Assembly: GCF_012935325.2 (NCBI RefSeq)
Contig: NZ_JABBYG020000001.1
Span: forward strand, 744,001 to 808,000
Source of the DNA: Paenibacillus sp. PL91
GTDB taxonomy: Bacteria; Bacillota; Bacilli; Paenibacillales; Paenibacillaceae
Reading direction: 5' to 3'
Length of the DNA: 64,000 nt
Each line of letters starts with the position of its first letter. Position 1 is the first letter of the stretch. Shown here piece after piece: positions 44,211 to 52,311 of the stretch. The notes below the pieces were generated by a model. The model did no database searches, was not told the DNA's origin, and saw only the letters and a list, made by a program, of their open reading frames with translations. The translations under genes were made by a program, and so were the position numbers.

Positions 44211-45424
44211 TGGGTAGCTTCCCTATTCGTCTTAGACGGTCGTTTCTAGCTAGCCTTTGCCTGATTGCGATGCTCCTTCAGACAGGCTGTTGGAGCAAGG
44301 ATGAAATCGAGGACCTGAGCATCTCCGTCGGGATGGCGCTTGATGTTGCCGATGAAACGCCAATTGAACAAAAAATGTCCAAGCTTGGATCGAACTATCG
44401 AAAAAAAGATTTCATTACGTATACGCTGCAAATCGTTGATAAACAATCGGAAGCAAAAAGCGGAGATACCAAAAGCGATGCAACAGTCAAACCATACGTG
44501 AACATATCCGAAACTGGCGATTCACTATTTGAAATGATCAGGGAATTTGCCGTTCGTTTGGAGCGTCCAGTCATCGGTCAACATTTGAAGGTGATCGTAA
44601 TTAATGATAAATTGTCACGGCGTTACAGCATGAACAATCTTCTTAGCTTCATGCTAAGGGATAATGATATACGGCCGAATTGCCTCGTTGTCATGAGCAG
44701 CGGAACTTCAAGGAGTGTTTTAGAAGCAAAAGGAAATTCGATTATTCCGTCCTTTCGACTCATCGGCATGGTCGATAATCGTTATCGTACTTTAAAAATA
44801 TTGCCTCCGATGTCGCTCAGCCGACTTGAAGGGAAAATGAATTCTAAATCTAGTTACTTGCTGCAAAATGTCATAGCGTCTGACGGAGAAGTGAAGTTCT
44901 CGGGAGCAGCAGTCATAAAAGGCAAAACACAAAAGTTCAAAGGCCGATTATCGGAAGAGGAATTATTAGGGGTCACATGGTTAACAGGCAAAGGAAAGGG
45001 TGGACCGGTAAAGAGCTATGATCCCAAAACGAAGCAGATGATCACATATGAATTAAAATCGATGAAGAGTAAAATTGTATCCCATATTAAGAATGGCGAA
45101 ATTAGCTTTCACGTTAATATGGAATCCGAAGGTCGACTAATTGAGGAATGGTTAGTTGCGAATGAACCGATCGATAATGAATTTCAGAAAAGGGCGGAAC
45201 AAACTGCAGAAAAGGAAGTACGGCGACTTGTAAAATTAGGTTTACACAAGATCCAAAAGGAATACAAAACAGATGTCGTCGGATTTGGAACTCGGTTAAG
45301 AATACAGCATCCTAAAGAATGGAAAAAAGTAAAGGATGACTGGGACAATGAATTTAGTCGCATTCCAATTACCTATAGCGTTAAGCTGACCATTACGGAT
45401 ACAGGAGCAAAACAGGGGCATTAG
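44210..45424 (+). CDS. Spore germination lipoprotein, GerC family (C subunit)
   Basis: A 404-residue lipoprotein. The signal peptide ends in LLQTGCW with the lipidated Cys27, followed by the GerC signature KDEIEDLSISVGMALD. The middle has the family segment LERPVIGQHLKVIVIND and a DNDIRPNC. It completes the A-B-C receptor complex at the inner spore membrane. A hairpin follows. Confidence 0.9.
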   Translation: MGSFPIRLRRSFLASLCLIAMLLQTGCWSKDEIEDLSISVGMALDVADETPIEQKMSKLGSNYRKKDFITYTLQIVDKQSEAKSGDTKSDATVKPYVNISETGDSLFEMIREFAVRLERPVIGQHLKVIVINDKLSRRYSMNNLLSFMLRDNDIRPNCLVVMSSGTSRSVLEAKGNSIIPSFRLIGMVDNRYRTLKILPPMSLSRLEGKMNSKSSYLLQNVIASDGEVKFSGAAVIKGKTQKFKGRLSEEELLGVTWLTGKGKGGPVKSYDPKTKQMITYELKSMKSKIVSHIKNGEISFHVNMESEGRLIEEWLVANEPIDNEFQKRAEQTAEKEVRRLVKLGLHKIQKEYKTDVVGFGTRLRIQHPKEWKKVKDDWDNEFSRIPITYSVKLTITDTGAKQGH

Positions 45425-45465
45425 GTGATTGTTTAACGGGAAAAGGGCGCTCATTTAACAGTAAA

Positions 45466-45497
45466 AAACTGCGTGAAATACATATTTCACGCAGTTT
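45466..45497 (+). terminator. Hairpin after the ger operon
   Basis: A perfect 14-bp stem AAACTGCGTGAAAT / ATTTCACGCAGTTT around ACAT; only a weak T-rich tail follows. Confidence 0.6.
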
Positions 45498-45584
45498 GCA
45501 TTTATATCGACTTTTCAGCTATCATAATAGAGTAGTAATCACTTAAATAGCGTTCATAGAATCGTTTTTTATGGGGGATTTGCT

Positions 45585-46520
45585 TTGCGAAAGAAACAAC
45601 ATGAGGTAACGGATAGCTATGGAATCGAAATCGAGCTTTTTTCCATTTGGATGAAAAATAAAGGGATGACAAGATCGACGCATCAAGCTTACATAAGCGA
45701 TGTAAGTGATTTTCTCCAGACTGTATACCCGACAGAAACAAAGCAAATTACAAAAATGGACATTATGCGATATATGGCCGTGTGCCGGGAGAAGGGGGCA
45801 GGAGATGAGGCGCGTAATCGGAAGCTGTCTTCACTCCGTTCTTTTTTTAAGGCGATGAATGAGATGGAGCATTTAGAGGGGAATCCGGCTTCGCTTATTG
45901 CAAAGTCTAAGCAGGAGAAAAATCGCATCCCTGTTTATTTGGAGGAAAATGAACTAGAGGCGCTTCTCCATACGATTAAGGGCAAATATTACATACGAAA
46001 TGTAGCTATCGTACTTTTAATGGCGTATGCTGGCCTCCGCGTGGGGGAGGTGCATCGGATGAATGTACAGGATTATCGGCAGGACGGATCGATTCATATT
46101 TTGGGAAAAGGGCGTAAATGGCGAGTCATTCCTCTTCCGGACGCGCTGCAAAGCACCCTGAATGATGCGCTGGAGGATCGGAAGGAATCGAGGCAGGGCA
46201 AAGAGCAGCCGTTTTTTGTCTCGCAATTCGGCCGTAGGCTTTCTATCCGAATGATTCAGACTGTAGCAGACGATACGATTAAGCAGCTTAAGGAAACGAT
46301 GCCTGCGCTTGCGGATAAACGCCTTTCCAGCCATAAGCTTCGCCACTCGTTCGCGACGATGCAAATACGCAGCGGGACGGATATTCGGACATTGCAGGAG
46401 CTGCTTGGACATGCAAGCATCGAAACGACGCAAATTTATACGCATATCGATAATAAGCAGCTCCGACATGCGATGAATAACATTTCTAGTAAAATTCCTT
46501 TAAATCTCCATAAAAGTTAA
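45585..46520 (+). CDS. Tyrosine recombinase, XerC/XerD-like
   Basis: A 311-residue Xer-type recombinase. The SAM-like core-binding domain covers 15-100; the catalytic residues are Arg152 (AGLRVGE), Lys175 (ILGKGRKWR), His250 and Arg253 (HKLRHSFAT), His276 (LGHASIETTQ) and the nucleophile Tyr285. It could resolve chromosome dimers or serve a selfish or mobile dif-like system. It is not next to the genes that usually flank codV or ripX. The TTG start follows gggggatt. Its stop codon lies inside a dif-like site. Confidence 0.88.
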   Translation: MRKKQHEVTDSYGIEIELFSIWMKNKGMTRSTHQAYISDVSDFLQTVYPTETKQITKMDIMRYMAVCREKGAGDEARNRKLSSLRSFFKAMNEMEHLEGNPASLIAKSKQEKNRIPVYLEENELEALLHTIKGKYYIRNVAIVLLMAYAGLRVGEVHRMNVQDYRQDGSIHILGKGRKWRVIPLPDALQSTLNDALEDRKESRQGKEQPFFVSQFGRRLSIRMIQTVADDTIKQLKETMPALADKRLSSHKLRHSFATMQIRSGTDIRTLQELLGHASIETTQIYTHIDNKQLRHAMNNISSKIPLNLHKS

Positions 46521-46542
46521 CGTAATTATAATTATGTTAACT
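46515..46542 (+). other. dif-like site overlapping the recombinase stop codon
   Basis: Left arm AGTTAACGTAA, centre TTATAA, right arm TTATGTTAACT: 11-6-11, the exact dif layout. The arms are inverted copies with one mismatch, and the right arm fits the Firmicutes dif arm TTATGTWAACT exactly as I recall it. The recombinase stop TAA is at 46518-46520. Confidence 0.65.
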
Positions 46543-46630
46543 AATTGTACGACGATGGATTCGACGGGTAAGATACAGCAGTCATTCATAACGTTTTACA
46601 GTTGCAGCCTTATTCTAAGAGGACTGTACT

Positions 46631-46680
46631 AAAAAGCAGATGGCAGATACTTCATGTATCTGCCATCTGCTTTTTATTTT
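46631..46680. terminator. Strong hairpin terminator
   Basis: A perfect 20-bp stem beginning AAAAAGCAGATGG around TTCAT, with T runs at both ends, between the recombinase and the convergent FhuF-like gene. Confidence 0.9.
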
Positions 46681-47290
46681 AGTGAGCGACTGCGAGAACT
46701 AGCTTGCGTCGTTCCTCCCGTTCTTCGGGAAGCATACGCGGGCAAGTATAGCATTTCTCACCATCGATACGGCAATCATACATGCAGCAGGAAGAGCGGA
46801 GAATCAGCTTTCCGTCCGGCGGTGACCATGGATTATCAATATAACGCGGTTTATGAACGAATGGGTTCCGTTTCCGGTTAAATACTTCTGCTGGCAGGCT
46901 GATGAGAACGTCAAGATCCTGTTGGAAGCTTGCTAGAAGCGCATCATCCTTAATATTTTCGAACACGTAGTCCCGTACAGCATGGATTTGGCCGCCAACC
47001 TGATTCCATATCATCGCCGATTTTACATCTGCGCTTAAGGCAACCGCTTCAACAATGGCATTAATCTCATCGGTAAAAAAGGAACTGAAGGCTTGCTCGA
47101 GAAATGTTTTGCGCTCGTGCTCATCGAGGGGAACGTCCGTCCAGCGCAGCTCATTAATCTTGAAGCCAAGATGAGCATGATCGTCGTGGTGTTCCAGCTG
47201 ATAAGTCAAATTATGTAGCGAAAAATCCAAATAACGGTTGTACTGCGCAGCGAAAATAAGATTCGTAATACAAAGATTGAAGAAGGACAT
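46679..47290 (-). CDS. FhuF-like siderophore-iron reductase
   Basis: A 203-residue protein with the C-terminal [2Fe-2S] motif of FhuF: CC, ten residues, C, two residues, C (in RSSCCMYDC ... KCYTCPRM). The N-terminal half is a helical domain typical of the family, here somewhat short of the ~250-residue norm. FhuF reduces ferric iron in hydroxamate siderophores inside the cell. It follows an epimerase-like gene by nine bases; no siderophore transporter is visible nearby. The ribosome binding site is weak. Confidence 0.78.
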   Translation of the reverse strand: MSFFNLCITNLIFAAQYNRYLDFSLHNLTYQLEHHDDHAHLGFKINELRWTDVPLDEHERKTFLEQAFSSFFTDEINAIVEAVALSADVKSAMIWNQVGGQIHAVRDYVFENIKDDALLASFQQDLDVLISLPAEVFNRKRNPFVHKPRYIDNPWSPPDGKLILRSSCCMYDCRIDGEKCYTCPRMLPEEREERRKLVLAVAH

Positions 47291-47299
47291 GCCAAGGTA

Positions 47300-48139
47300 C
47301 TAGCGCACAGTCAATATATTTGGCTCGACAATAGCTTTAATGCGATCAAGCCCTTCCCACATGTCACCAGGCCCATCATAAATGAGGACATAGGCCCCAT
47401 CGTAGCCTACTTCTTGAACCTTATTCAGATAGGAAATAAGCTCCTCTTTATCTGGAAAACCTGCTGCATCAAAGGTTGGCTTGGCATGAACGGATAAGCT
47501 CAGCGGCGCTGTCGCTCCGATTTCTTCAATTTTTCCCTCACCGTGATAGTTGCCGAAGTCAGTAATGAACCCTACTTGCGGACCAGCTTGTGCAAGCAGC
47601 TTGAGGCTGCTGTCGGCTGTCGAGGTGAGTGCTTTGAAATTTTCTGTGATGACGTGAACGCCTTTGGTGGCGCCATATTGCGCCAACTCTGCCAAGGCAG
47701 AAGCGGATGCTTGTATCGCATCAGCATCGGTGGGCGATGCTTCGCCGGCAATGACGCGAATTTGCTTGGCGCCGGAGAGGGAAGCAATGTCGATCCATTG
47801 TCGAATGAAAGAAATATCAGCTAATTTTCTCGCTTTATCGATCGTTGTTAAATCGCCATAGTCAAGAAGGAGCGTATCGAATTGAATGCCGGCTGCGTTA
47901 AAGGAGCTTCGCAGCTGTTCCAGATAGTCAGGTTCTGTCGACGGGAAATGGAAATGACAAACCTCGATCGCTTGATAGCCTCTTGAAGCTGCTTCCGCGG
48001 GTAATTCAAGCAAAGTTAATATCTGCGGCTGTTCGTGTAATTGGGTTTGATGGGAGCTCGATTCGGCATCCCATACCGTCCACCGGAGTGGCCCTAGTAT
48101 GCGATGCAAACTCCATGTACTAATGGATAAATATGACAT
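47300..48139 (-). CDS. Sugar phosphate isomerase/epimerase-like TIM barrel
   Basis: A 279-residue AP endonuclease 2-type TIM barrel. The C-terminal half has the metal-binding pattern VITENFKAL, VGFITDFGNYH and SVHAKPTFD. The N-terminus is STWSLHRILGP, with an extra aromatic-rich start. Proteins of this group isomerise or epimerise sugars such as xylulose, inosose or tagatose derivatives. Substrate unknown. Start behind ggcggga. Operon with the FhuF-like gene downstream. Confidence 0.82.
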   Translation of the reverse strand: MSYLSISTWSLHRILGPLRWTVWDAESSSHQTQLHEQPQILTLLELPAEAASRGYQAIEVCHFHFPSTEPDYLEQLRSSFNAAGIQFDTLLLDYGDLTTIDKARKLADISFIRQWIDIASLSGAKQIRVIAGEASPTDADAIQASASALAELAQYGATKGVHVITENFKALTSTADSSLKLLAQAGPQVGFITDFGNYHGEGKIEEIGATAPLSLSVHAKPTFDAAGFPDKEELISYLNKVQEVGYDGAYVLIYDGPGDMWEGLDRIKAIVEPNILTVR

Positions 48140-48295
48140 GATTCATCCCGCCTTTTTAAATATTAATCTAACCTTTAAATAGCATAGCACTTTGCAGGCT
48201 GAAAAAAATGATCCGCTTGTGGCATATAACTCCTCTTGTTGGTCATTATTGAGCTAAATGGGAATGACCAAACAATAATGGAGGGAGTGATAAGC

Positions 48296-48335
48296 AAAAA
48301 ACCTGACGAGATCTACCTGCGCCAGGCTTTGAACT
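48296..48335 (-). terminator. Terminator of the chitosanase gene
   Basis: On the minus strand AAAGCCTG pairs with CAGGTTTTTT with one bulge, 38 bases after the stop codon at 48373. Confidence 0.6.
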
Positions 48336-48372
48336 ACGAAATGTTTAAAGGTGAAGACTATACTTTATTTGG

Positions 48373-49275
48373 TTATCGCATAATCCAGCTTGTTGCTTTA
48401 ACAATTGCAGCATCGGCGTTTTTCAGTGAAGAGTAGCCTTGATTCAATAGATCGTTAAATTGCTTGACGCGATTCGTTCCGTTTGGCGGTTGATTGTAGT
48501 GGTTAGTGTTGACGATCAAAGAACGTTTTGCATGGAAGTTATTCATGAACGTTTTTTCATCTTTGCTAGTGCCTGAACGTGAAAGTAGGCCTTGCAGCGT
48601 GTTCGAGCCACCTGTAGCGCCGTGATTCAGAGCAGCGTCAACAAAAGATCCGATTGTCAAAGCGGACTTAAAACCGCGCTGATGTGCCTGCTGCACACTG
48701 TATTTGATGTACACATTGTAGAAAGTGCGCCATATAGCGTCTCTCCATTTTGAGTTGTTTTGCAGTCCATTAATTTTTTTGCAGAAGGAAGATGAGCTTT
48801 CCGTAATCGTCAAAATCCGGCCATTCATTGTTCCTTTTGCTCCAATCCGGGCTAAGCCCCCAGTTATTGAAGGGTTGCTTGCTCCGCTAACCGCATCAAA
48901 TTCCTTGAAGAGTGCCGGGCCGTCAGGGTATGTGTCATTTGAACCGCCTGTTGTAGCTCCGAAAATACCAATCGTGTAACCACGGTTATCGTTGATATTC
49001 TCACAATAGCCATAATGCTTAGTCCAATTGAGAGAGTCTTGTTCCGATTTATTTATCAGTTTCATGATATTGTCCCACTGCTCGCCGTCAAGACCTGTGT
49101 TGGCTTTAAGAAAGCTGAGTGTGGAAGGGGAGAAGTTAGCATCATGGCTAGGTCCAGCCGAAGCCTTCGATAGAAGGGAAGCGGATGTTAGTGAAAGAAT
49201 AACTGCAAAACAAAGAAAAGTAATCAGTATTAGCTTTCCTTTTTTTGGTCCTTGCGTTGTCGTTTCCATGTACAT
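48373..49275 (-). CDS. csn: Chitosanase, glycoside hydrolase family 46
   Basis: A 300-residue secreted endo-chitosanase that cuts partially deacetylated chitosan. Residues 1-40 are a signal peptide (LILITFLCFAVILSLTSASL, cleaved near KASAG). The catalytic acid is probably Glu78 in INKSEQDS and the base Asp96 in NINDNRGYTIGIFG; their 18-residue spacing equals that of the known Glu37/Asp55 pair. Other GH46 features are the helical ALNHGATGG and the C-terminal ILxxGYSSL-like segment. Start at ATG behind aggaggaatta. Expression is inferred to be controlled by a palindromic operator and a leader frame upstream. Confidence 0.92.
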   Translation of the reverse strand: MYMETTTQGPKKGKLILITFLCFAVILSLTSASLLSKASAGPSHDANFSPSTLSFLKANTGLDGEQWDNIMKLINKSEQDSLNWTKHYGYCENINDNRGYTIGIFGATTGGSNDTYPDGPALFKEFDAVSGASNPSITGGLARIGAKGTMNGRILTITESSSSFCKKINGLQNNSKWRDAIWRTFYNVYIKYSVQQAHQRGFKSALTIGSFVDAALNHGATGGSNTLQGLLSRSGTSKDEKTFMNNFHAKRSLIVNTNHYNQPPNGTNRVKQFNDLLNQGYSSLKNADAAIVKATSWIMR

Positions 49276-49370
49276 TAATTCCTCCTAAAATAGGGTGGTT
49301 GTTGCGATTGCCCGTCCGGCAGGTTACCGGATTCTGTTACTGGCCATGAGATTTGATTATCTATTTTCAA
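49275..49370 (-). CDS. Candidate leader peptide coupled to the chitosanase gene
   Basis: A 31-codon frame starting at TTG (49370), beginning KIDNQISWPVTESG and ending in a TAA that overlaps the chitosanase ATG by one base. A perfect GAGGAGGTGATC lies upstream, but 15 bases from the core to the TTG, longer than ideal. Either a coupled leader frame or a fortuitous one. Confidence 0.3.
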   Translation of the reverse strand: MKIDNQISWPVTESGNLPDGQSQQPPYFRRN

Positions 49371-49380
49371 ATAATCGGCT

Positions 49381-49392
49381 GATCACCTCCTC
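49381..49392 (-). promoter_or_regulatory. Extended Shine-Dalgarno far upstream of the chitosanase gene
   Basis: GAGGAGGTGATC on the minus strand complements the 3' end of 16S rRNA nearly fully, yet lies over 100 bases before the chitosanase ATG with no well-spaced start codon. It resembles the 5' mRNA-stabilising STAB-SD elements. Confidence 0.5.
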
Positions 49393-49394
49393 AA

Positions 49395-49414
49395 AAGTTT
49401 AAGCGCTTAAACTT
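49395..49414 (-). promoter_or_regulatory. Perfect 20-bp palindromic operator upstream of the chitosanase gene
   Basis: Half-site AAGTTTAAGC followed by GCTTAAACTT, an exact inverted copy with a central GC step, the general shape of LacI-family operators. It sits three bases upstream of the extended Shine-Dalgarno. Confidence 0.65.
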
Positions 49415-49578
49415 AAAGATAAAAAAATAGGCTACAGCGCAACAGAATATATGCGTACAAGCATTATCCGATTCTCTCTACTACACTTTCTGTAAATAAA
49501 TGTAACAGATGAGCAGCTTTTATGTCTACCTAAATATTAATAAGTTTGGCAAATTTTTTGAATGAACAAGGACTACTT

Positions 49579-49606
49579 TTGCTTATTAGATAAATAGCAT
49601 TATAAT
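49579..49606 (+). promoter_or_regulatory. SigA-type promoter for the acetyltransferase gene
   Basis: TTGCTT, 16 bases, TATAAT, about 63 bases before the ATG at 49669. Confidence 0.5.
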
Positions 49607-49668
49607 AAACAATATAGACTGCCTTATCGCAGGGAGCAAAAGATTTCTTCATGGAAGGAAAGAGAGAA

Positions 49669-50097
49669 ATGGAAACGAAGCGTGTTACGACAGAAGAGCA
49701 ATTAGAAGAGGCGTTCCGTATTCGAAAAGCGGTCTTCGTGAAGGAGCAGGGAGTAGCGGAGGAAGTCGAGCTGGATGAATTTGATGATATCGCCAATCAT
49801 GTACTCGTTTATTACGAGAATGAACCGGTCGGGACCGGCAGAGTTCGGATCGTGGATGATATGGCGAAGCTCGAGAGGATATGTGTGCTGTCCACGCACC
49901 GCAAGCATCGTTTAGGGAAAGCGATCATGAAGGAGCTAGAGGCCATTGCCCGTGAAAAGGGTGTGGCGAAAGCCAAGCTGCACGGTCAGGTGCAGGCTGC
50001 GCCGTTTTATGAGAAGCAAGGATATGAAATAGCGTCCACCGTATTTATGGAAGAGAACATTCCACATGTTAAGATGATTAAAGATTTACCACATTAA
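49669..50097 (+). CDS. GNAT-family N-acetyltransferase (YjcF-like)
   Basis: A 142-residue acetyltransferase of the YjcF/ElaA-like type: VTTEEQLEEAFRIRKAVFVKEQGV at the N-terminus, then the acetyl-CoA motif LSTHRKHRLGKAIMKELEA and LHGQVQAAPFYEKQGY. The ATG at 49669 matches the family start; an upstream ATG at 49651 would put the ribosome binding site 14 bases away. Monocistronic, closed by a bidirectional terminator. Confidence 0.85.
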   Translation: METKRVTTEEQLEEAFRIRKAVFVKEQGVAEEVELDEFDDIANHVLVYYENEPVGTGRVRIVDDMAKLERICVLSTHRKHRLGKAIMKELEAIAREKGVAKAKLHGQVQAAPFYEKQGYEIASTVFMEENIPHVKMIKDLPH

Positions 50098-50106
50098 ATA
50101 CTTACG

Positions 50107-50134
50107 AAAAGCCTGCGGCGAGCAGGCTTTTTCT
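50107..50134. terminator. Bidirectional terminator
   Basis: AAAAGCCTGC / GCAGGCTTTT around GGCGA, between the convergent acetyltransferase and AraC genes. Confidence 0.85.
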
Positions 50135-50139
50135 TATTT

Positions 50140-50940
50140 CTAGACGATTTTTTTTCGGTAATGCGAGGGTGAAATCCCCTTTACTTTTTTGAACATTTTC
50201 GAGAATAGCAGAGGATCGGTATAGCCAACCGAGTGGGAGATATCTGAAATCGACAATTGCTGGTTGTTCATCAAATCGCAGGCTTTATCCATTCGGTAAT
50301 GCAATAAATACATTTGCGGTGAAAGCTGAAGAGATTCTTTGAATAAAGCGGATAAATAAATCCGATCTATGCCGATCAGGTTTGCTAACTCCGAGATGCT
50401 TACTTTCGTATAATAGTTCATTTTCATATAATCGACTGCTTTGCGAACATATACTTCCTTTGCTTTCGGCAAATAGCCGATTTGCTGGGGAGCGTTCAGC
50501 ATGTCGATCCATTCAGATAGGAGACGGAAGAGGAGACTGTGAACGATTAACCCGCTATTTCTCTCAATTTCTTGTGCAGCTGTAAACCGATCCAGCCACG
50601 GATCAAACCAAGCAGCGGGCGCATAGTGAAAATGCGGATTCGACTTGCTTAGCTGTACCTGGGAAAGCAGTTGATCGACGCTGCTGCCTTGAAAGGCGAT
50701 CCAGGAATATACCCAAGGCTCTTGCTCATCAGCCTTCATCTGGCAAATGATGTTTGGGAACACCATGAAGCCTTGGCCTTTTTTGAGCGTATAAGTGCTG
50801 CCGTTGATTTGATAAGTGCCTTTGCCTTCATGGATAAATAGTATTTTATAATGGTCTTTAACTCCAGGGCCCCACGTATAGCCAGGCTCGCAATACTGCT
50901 TGCCATGATAATAATAAATGAGGTCATAGCTCTCGCACAT
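50140..50940 (-). CDS. AraC-family transcriptional regulator
   Basis: A 266-residue regulator with an AraC-type cupin sensor domain (YKILFIHEGKGTYQINGSTYTL) and a C-terminal double helix-turn-helix (VSISELANLIGIDRIYLSALFK, then ISDISHSVGYTDPLLFSKMFK). Sugar-responsive activators usually have this form. It is divergent from an aldo/keto reductase gene 186 bases away, which is its likely target. Start behind aggag. Confidence 0.88.
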   Translation of the reverse strand: MCESYDLIYYYHGKQYCEPGYTWGPGVKDHYKILFIHEGKGTYQINGSTYTLKKGQGFMVFPNIICQMKADEQEPWVYSWIAFQGSSVDQLLSQVQLSKSNPHFHYAPAAWFDPWLDRFTAAQEIERNSGLIVHSLLFRLLSEWIDMLNAPQQIGYLPKAKEVYVRKAVDYMKMNYYTKVSISELANLIGIDRIYLSALFKESLQLSPQMYLLHYRMDKACDLMNNQQLSISDISHSVGYTDPLLFSKMFKKVKGISPSHYRKKIV

Positions 50941-51126
50941 GGAATCTTCACTCCTATTTTAAATAAAAGGTTATATTACATTATGCCATATAATACTTGC
51001 TTGTGGACATTCCAATACTTGATAGTGTTGAGCTATACTTTGAAAGCAGTTAGATTTCACAGCATTCATTATTGCATACATCAATTGAATAATCCATTCT
51101 ATCATGCTAAAGGAGAATACGAACAG

Positions 51127-52131
51127 ATGCCTTACGTTGCTGACCAAAAAAGATATTCCGATATGTTGTATAATCGCTCAGGCAAAAGCGGCATAAAGCT
51201 GCCCGCAATCTCGCTTGGCTTATGGCAAAACTTTGGAGGCAATCAGCCGCTCGAAAATTCACGTGCGATGCTTTTAAAAGCGTTCGATCTAGGGATTACA
51301 CATTTCGACCTAGCGAATAACTACGGACCGCCTGCAGGCTCTGCAGAAGAAACATTTGGAGCTGTATATAAGAAGGATTTGGCACCATACCGCGATGAGC
51401 TTCTTATCTCGACCAAAGCTGGCTATTACATGTGGGAAGGGCCATACGGCGAATGGGGCTCCCGTAAAAATCTGCTCTCCAGCTTAGATCGCAGCTTGAC
51501 GCGGATGGGACTTGATTACGTCGATGTTTTTTATTCCCATCGTCCAGATCCGGAAACGCCGCTTGAAGAAACGATGGGCGCGCTTGATCATGCGGTTAGA
51601 CAAGGGAAAGCGCTGTATGTCGGTTTATCCAATTACAGTACGGAGCAGACGAAAGAAGCAGTCAAAATATTGAAGCAGCTCGGAACGCCTTGCCTCATTC
51701 ATCAGCCTATCTACTCGATGCTTAACCGCTGGGTAGAGGATGGATTGCAGGATGTGTTAAATGAGAATGGCGTAGGCTCAATCGCTTATTGCCCGCTCGG
51801 CCGCGGACAGCTGACCAACAAATATGCGGATAAAATCGAAGCAGAGTCCAAAGCTGCTTCCAGCACGATGAAGCCTGAGGCGATCACGGCTGAGCGCGTT
51901 CAGAAATTCCGCAGCCTCGAGGCGTTGGCAGCTAGACGAGGTCAAACGTTGTCCCAAATGGCGCTCAATTGGGTGCTTCGCGAAGGGGGAGTAACCTCAG
52001 CTCTGATCGGCGTGAGCCGTGTTAGCCAGATTGAGGAGAATGTGAAGGCGCTTGAGAGCGCACCGTTATCTGCCGAAGAGTTAACAGAAATCGATGCTAT
52101 ATTGAATAACCTGCAAGATATTCCATGGTAA
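51127..52131 (+). CDS. Aldo/keto reductase (YghZ-like)
   Basis: A 334-residue NADPH-dependent oxidoreductase. Catalytic residues are Asp and Tyr in FDLANNYGPPAGSAEE, Lys in LLISTKAGY, and His in VFYSHRPDPETPLEE. The NNYG, GPYGEWGSRKNL and AYCPLGRGQLTNKY segments mark the YghZ / L-glyceraldehyde 3-phosphate reductase group. Start behind aaaggagaatacgaacag; earlier in-frame starts back to 50851 overlap the divergent regulator gene and its promoter. Confidence 0.9.
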   Translation: MPYVADQKRYSDMLYNRSGKSGIKLPAISLGLWQNFGGNQPLENSRAMLLKAFDLGITHFDLANNYGPPAGSAEETFGAVYKKDLAPYRDELLISTKAGYYMWEGPYGEWGSRKNLLSSLDRSLTRMGLDYVDVFYSHRPDPETPLEETMGALDHAVRQGKALYVGLSNYSTEQTKEAVKILKQLGTPCLIHQPIYSMLNRWVEDGLQDVLNENGVGSIAYCPLGRGQLTNKYADKIEAESKAASSTMKPEAITAERVQKFRSLEALAARRGQTLSQMALNWVLREGGVTSALIGVSRVSQIEENVKALESAPLSAEELTEIDAILNNLQDIPW

Positions 52132-52137
52132 AAACGT

Positions 52138-52164
52138 ACCCAGGCGACTAAGCCTGGGTTTTTT
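52138..52164 (+). terminator. Terminator after the aldo/keto reductase gene
   Basis: ACCCAGGC / GCCTGGGT stem followed by six T. Confidence 0.85.
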
Positions 52165-52258
52165 GCAGGGCCAATGGTCAGCCGCTGGATAAGAAACATA
52201 TAAACTATTTAAGTAATCTTAAGCTTTATTTAAACTTTAATTACTAGCCTCTTAAATA

Positions 52259-52287
52259 TTGACGGTTATCTTTAGTTGAGAGATAAC
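52259..52287 (+). promoter_or_regulatory. Promoter with overlapping palindrome for the van-like operon
   Basis: TTGACG, 17 bases, GATAAC. The inverted repeat GTTATCT (52265-52271) / AGATAAC (52281-52287) fills the spacer and the -10, so a dimeric regulator bound there would block the promoter. Confidence 0.5.
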
Positions 52288-52311
52288 AAGTCGATTTTAG
52301 GAGGTTTTTTT

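Noticed and set aside
27341-46542. A 19-kb mobile element bounded by the two dif-like sites
   Set aside because: The sites share orientation but their central bases differ (TAATAG versus TTATAA), and the genes between them are ordinary sporulation and housekeeping genes.
48236-48436. A 66-codon plus-strand frame with a ribosome-binding-site-like gagggagtg
   Set aside because: It overlaps the 3' end of the chitosanase gene on the other strand and its terminator; the C-terminal half is the antisense of chitosanase codons.
50851-51126. N-terminal extension of the aldo/keto reductase frame
   Set aside because: It covers the divergent AraC start and promoter region and precedes the clear aaaggag ribosome binding site.
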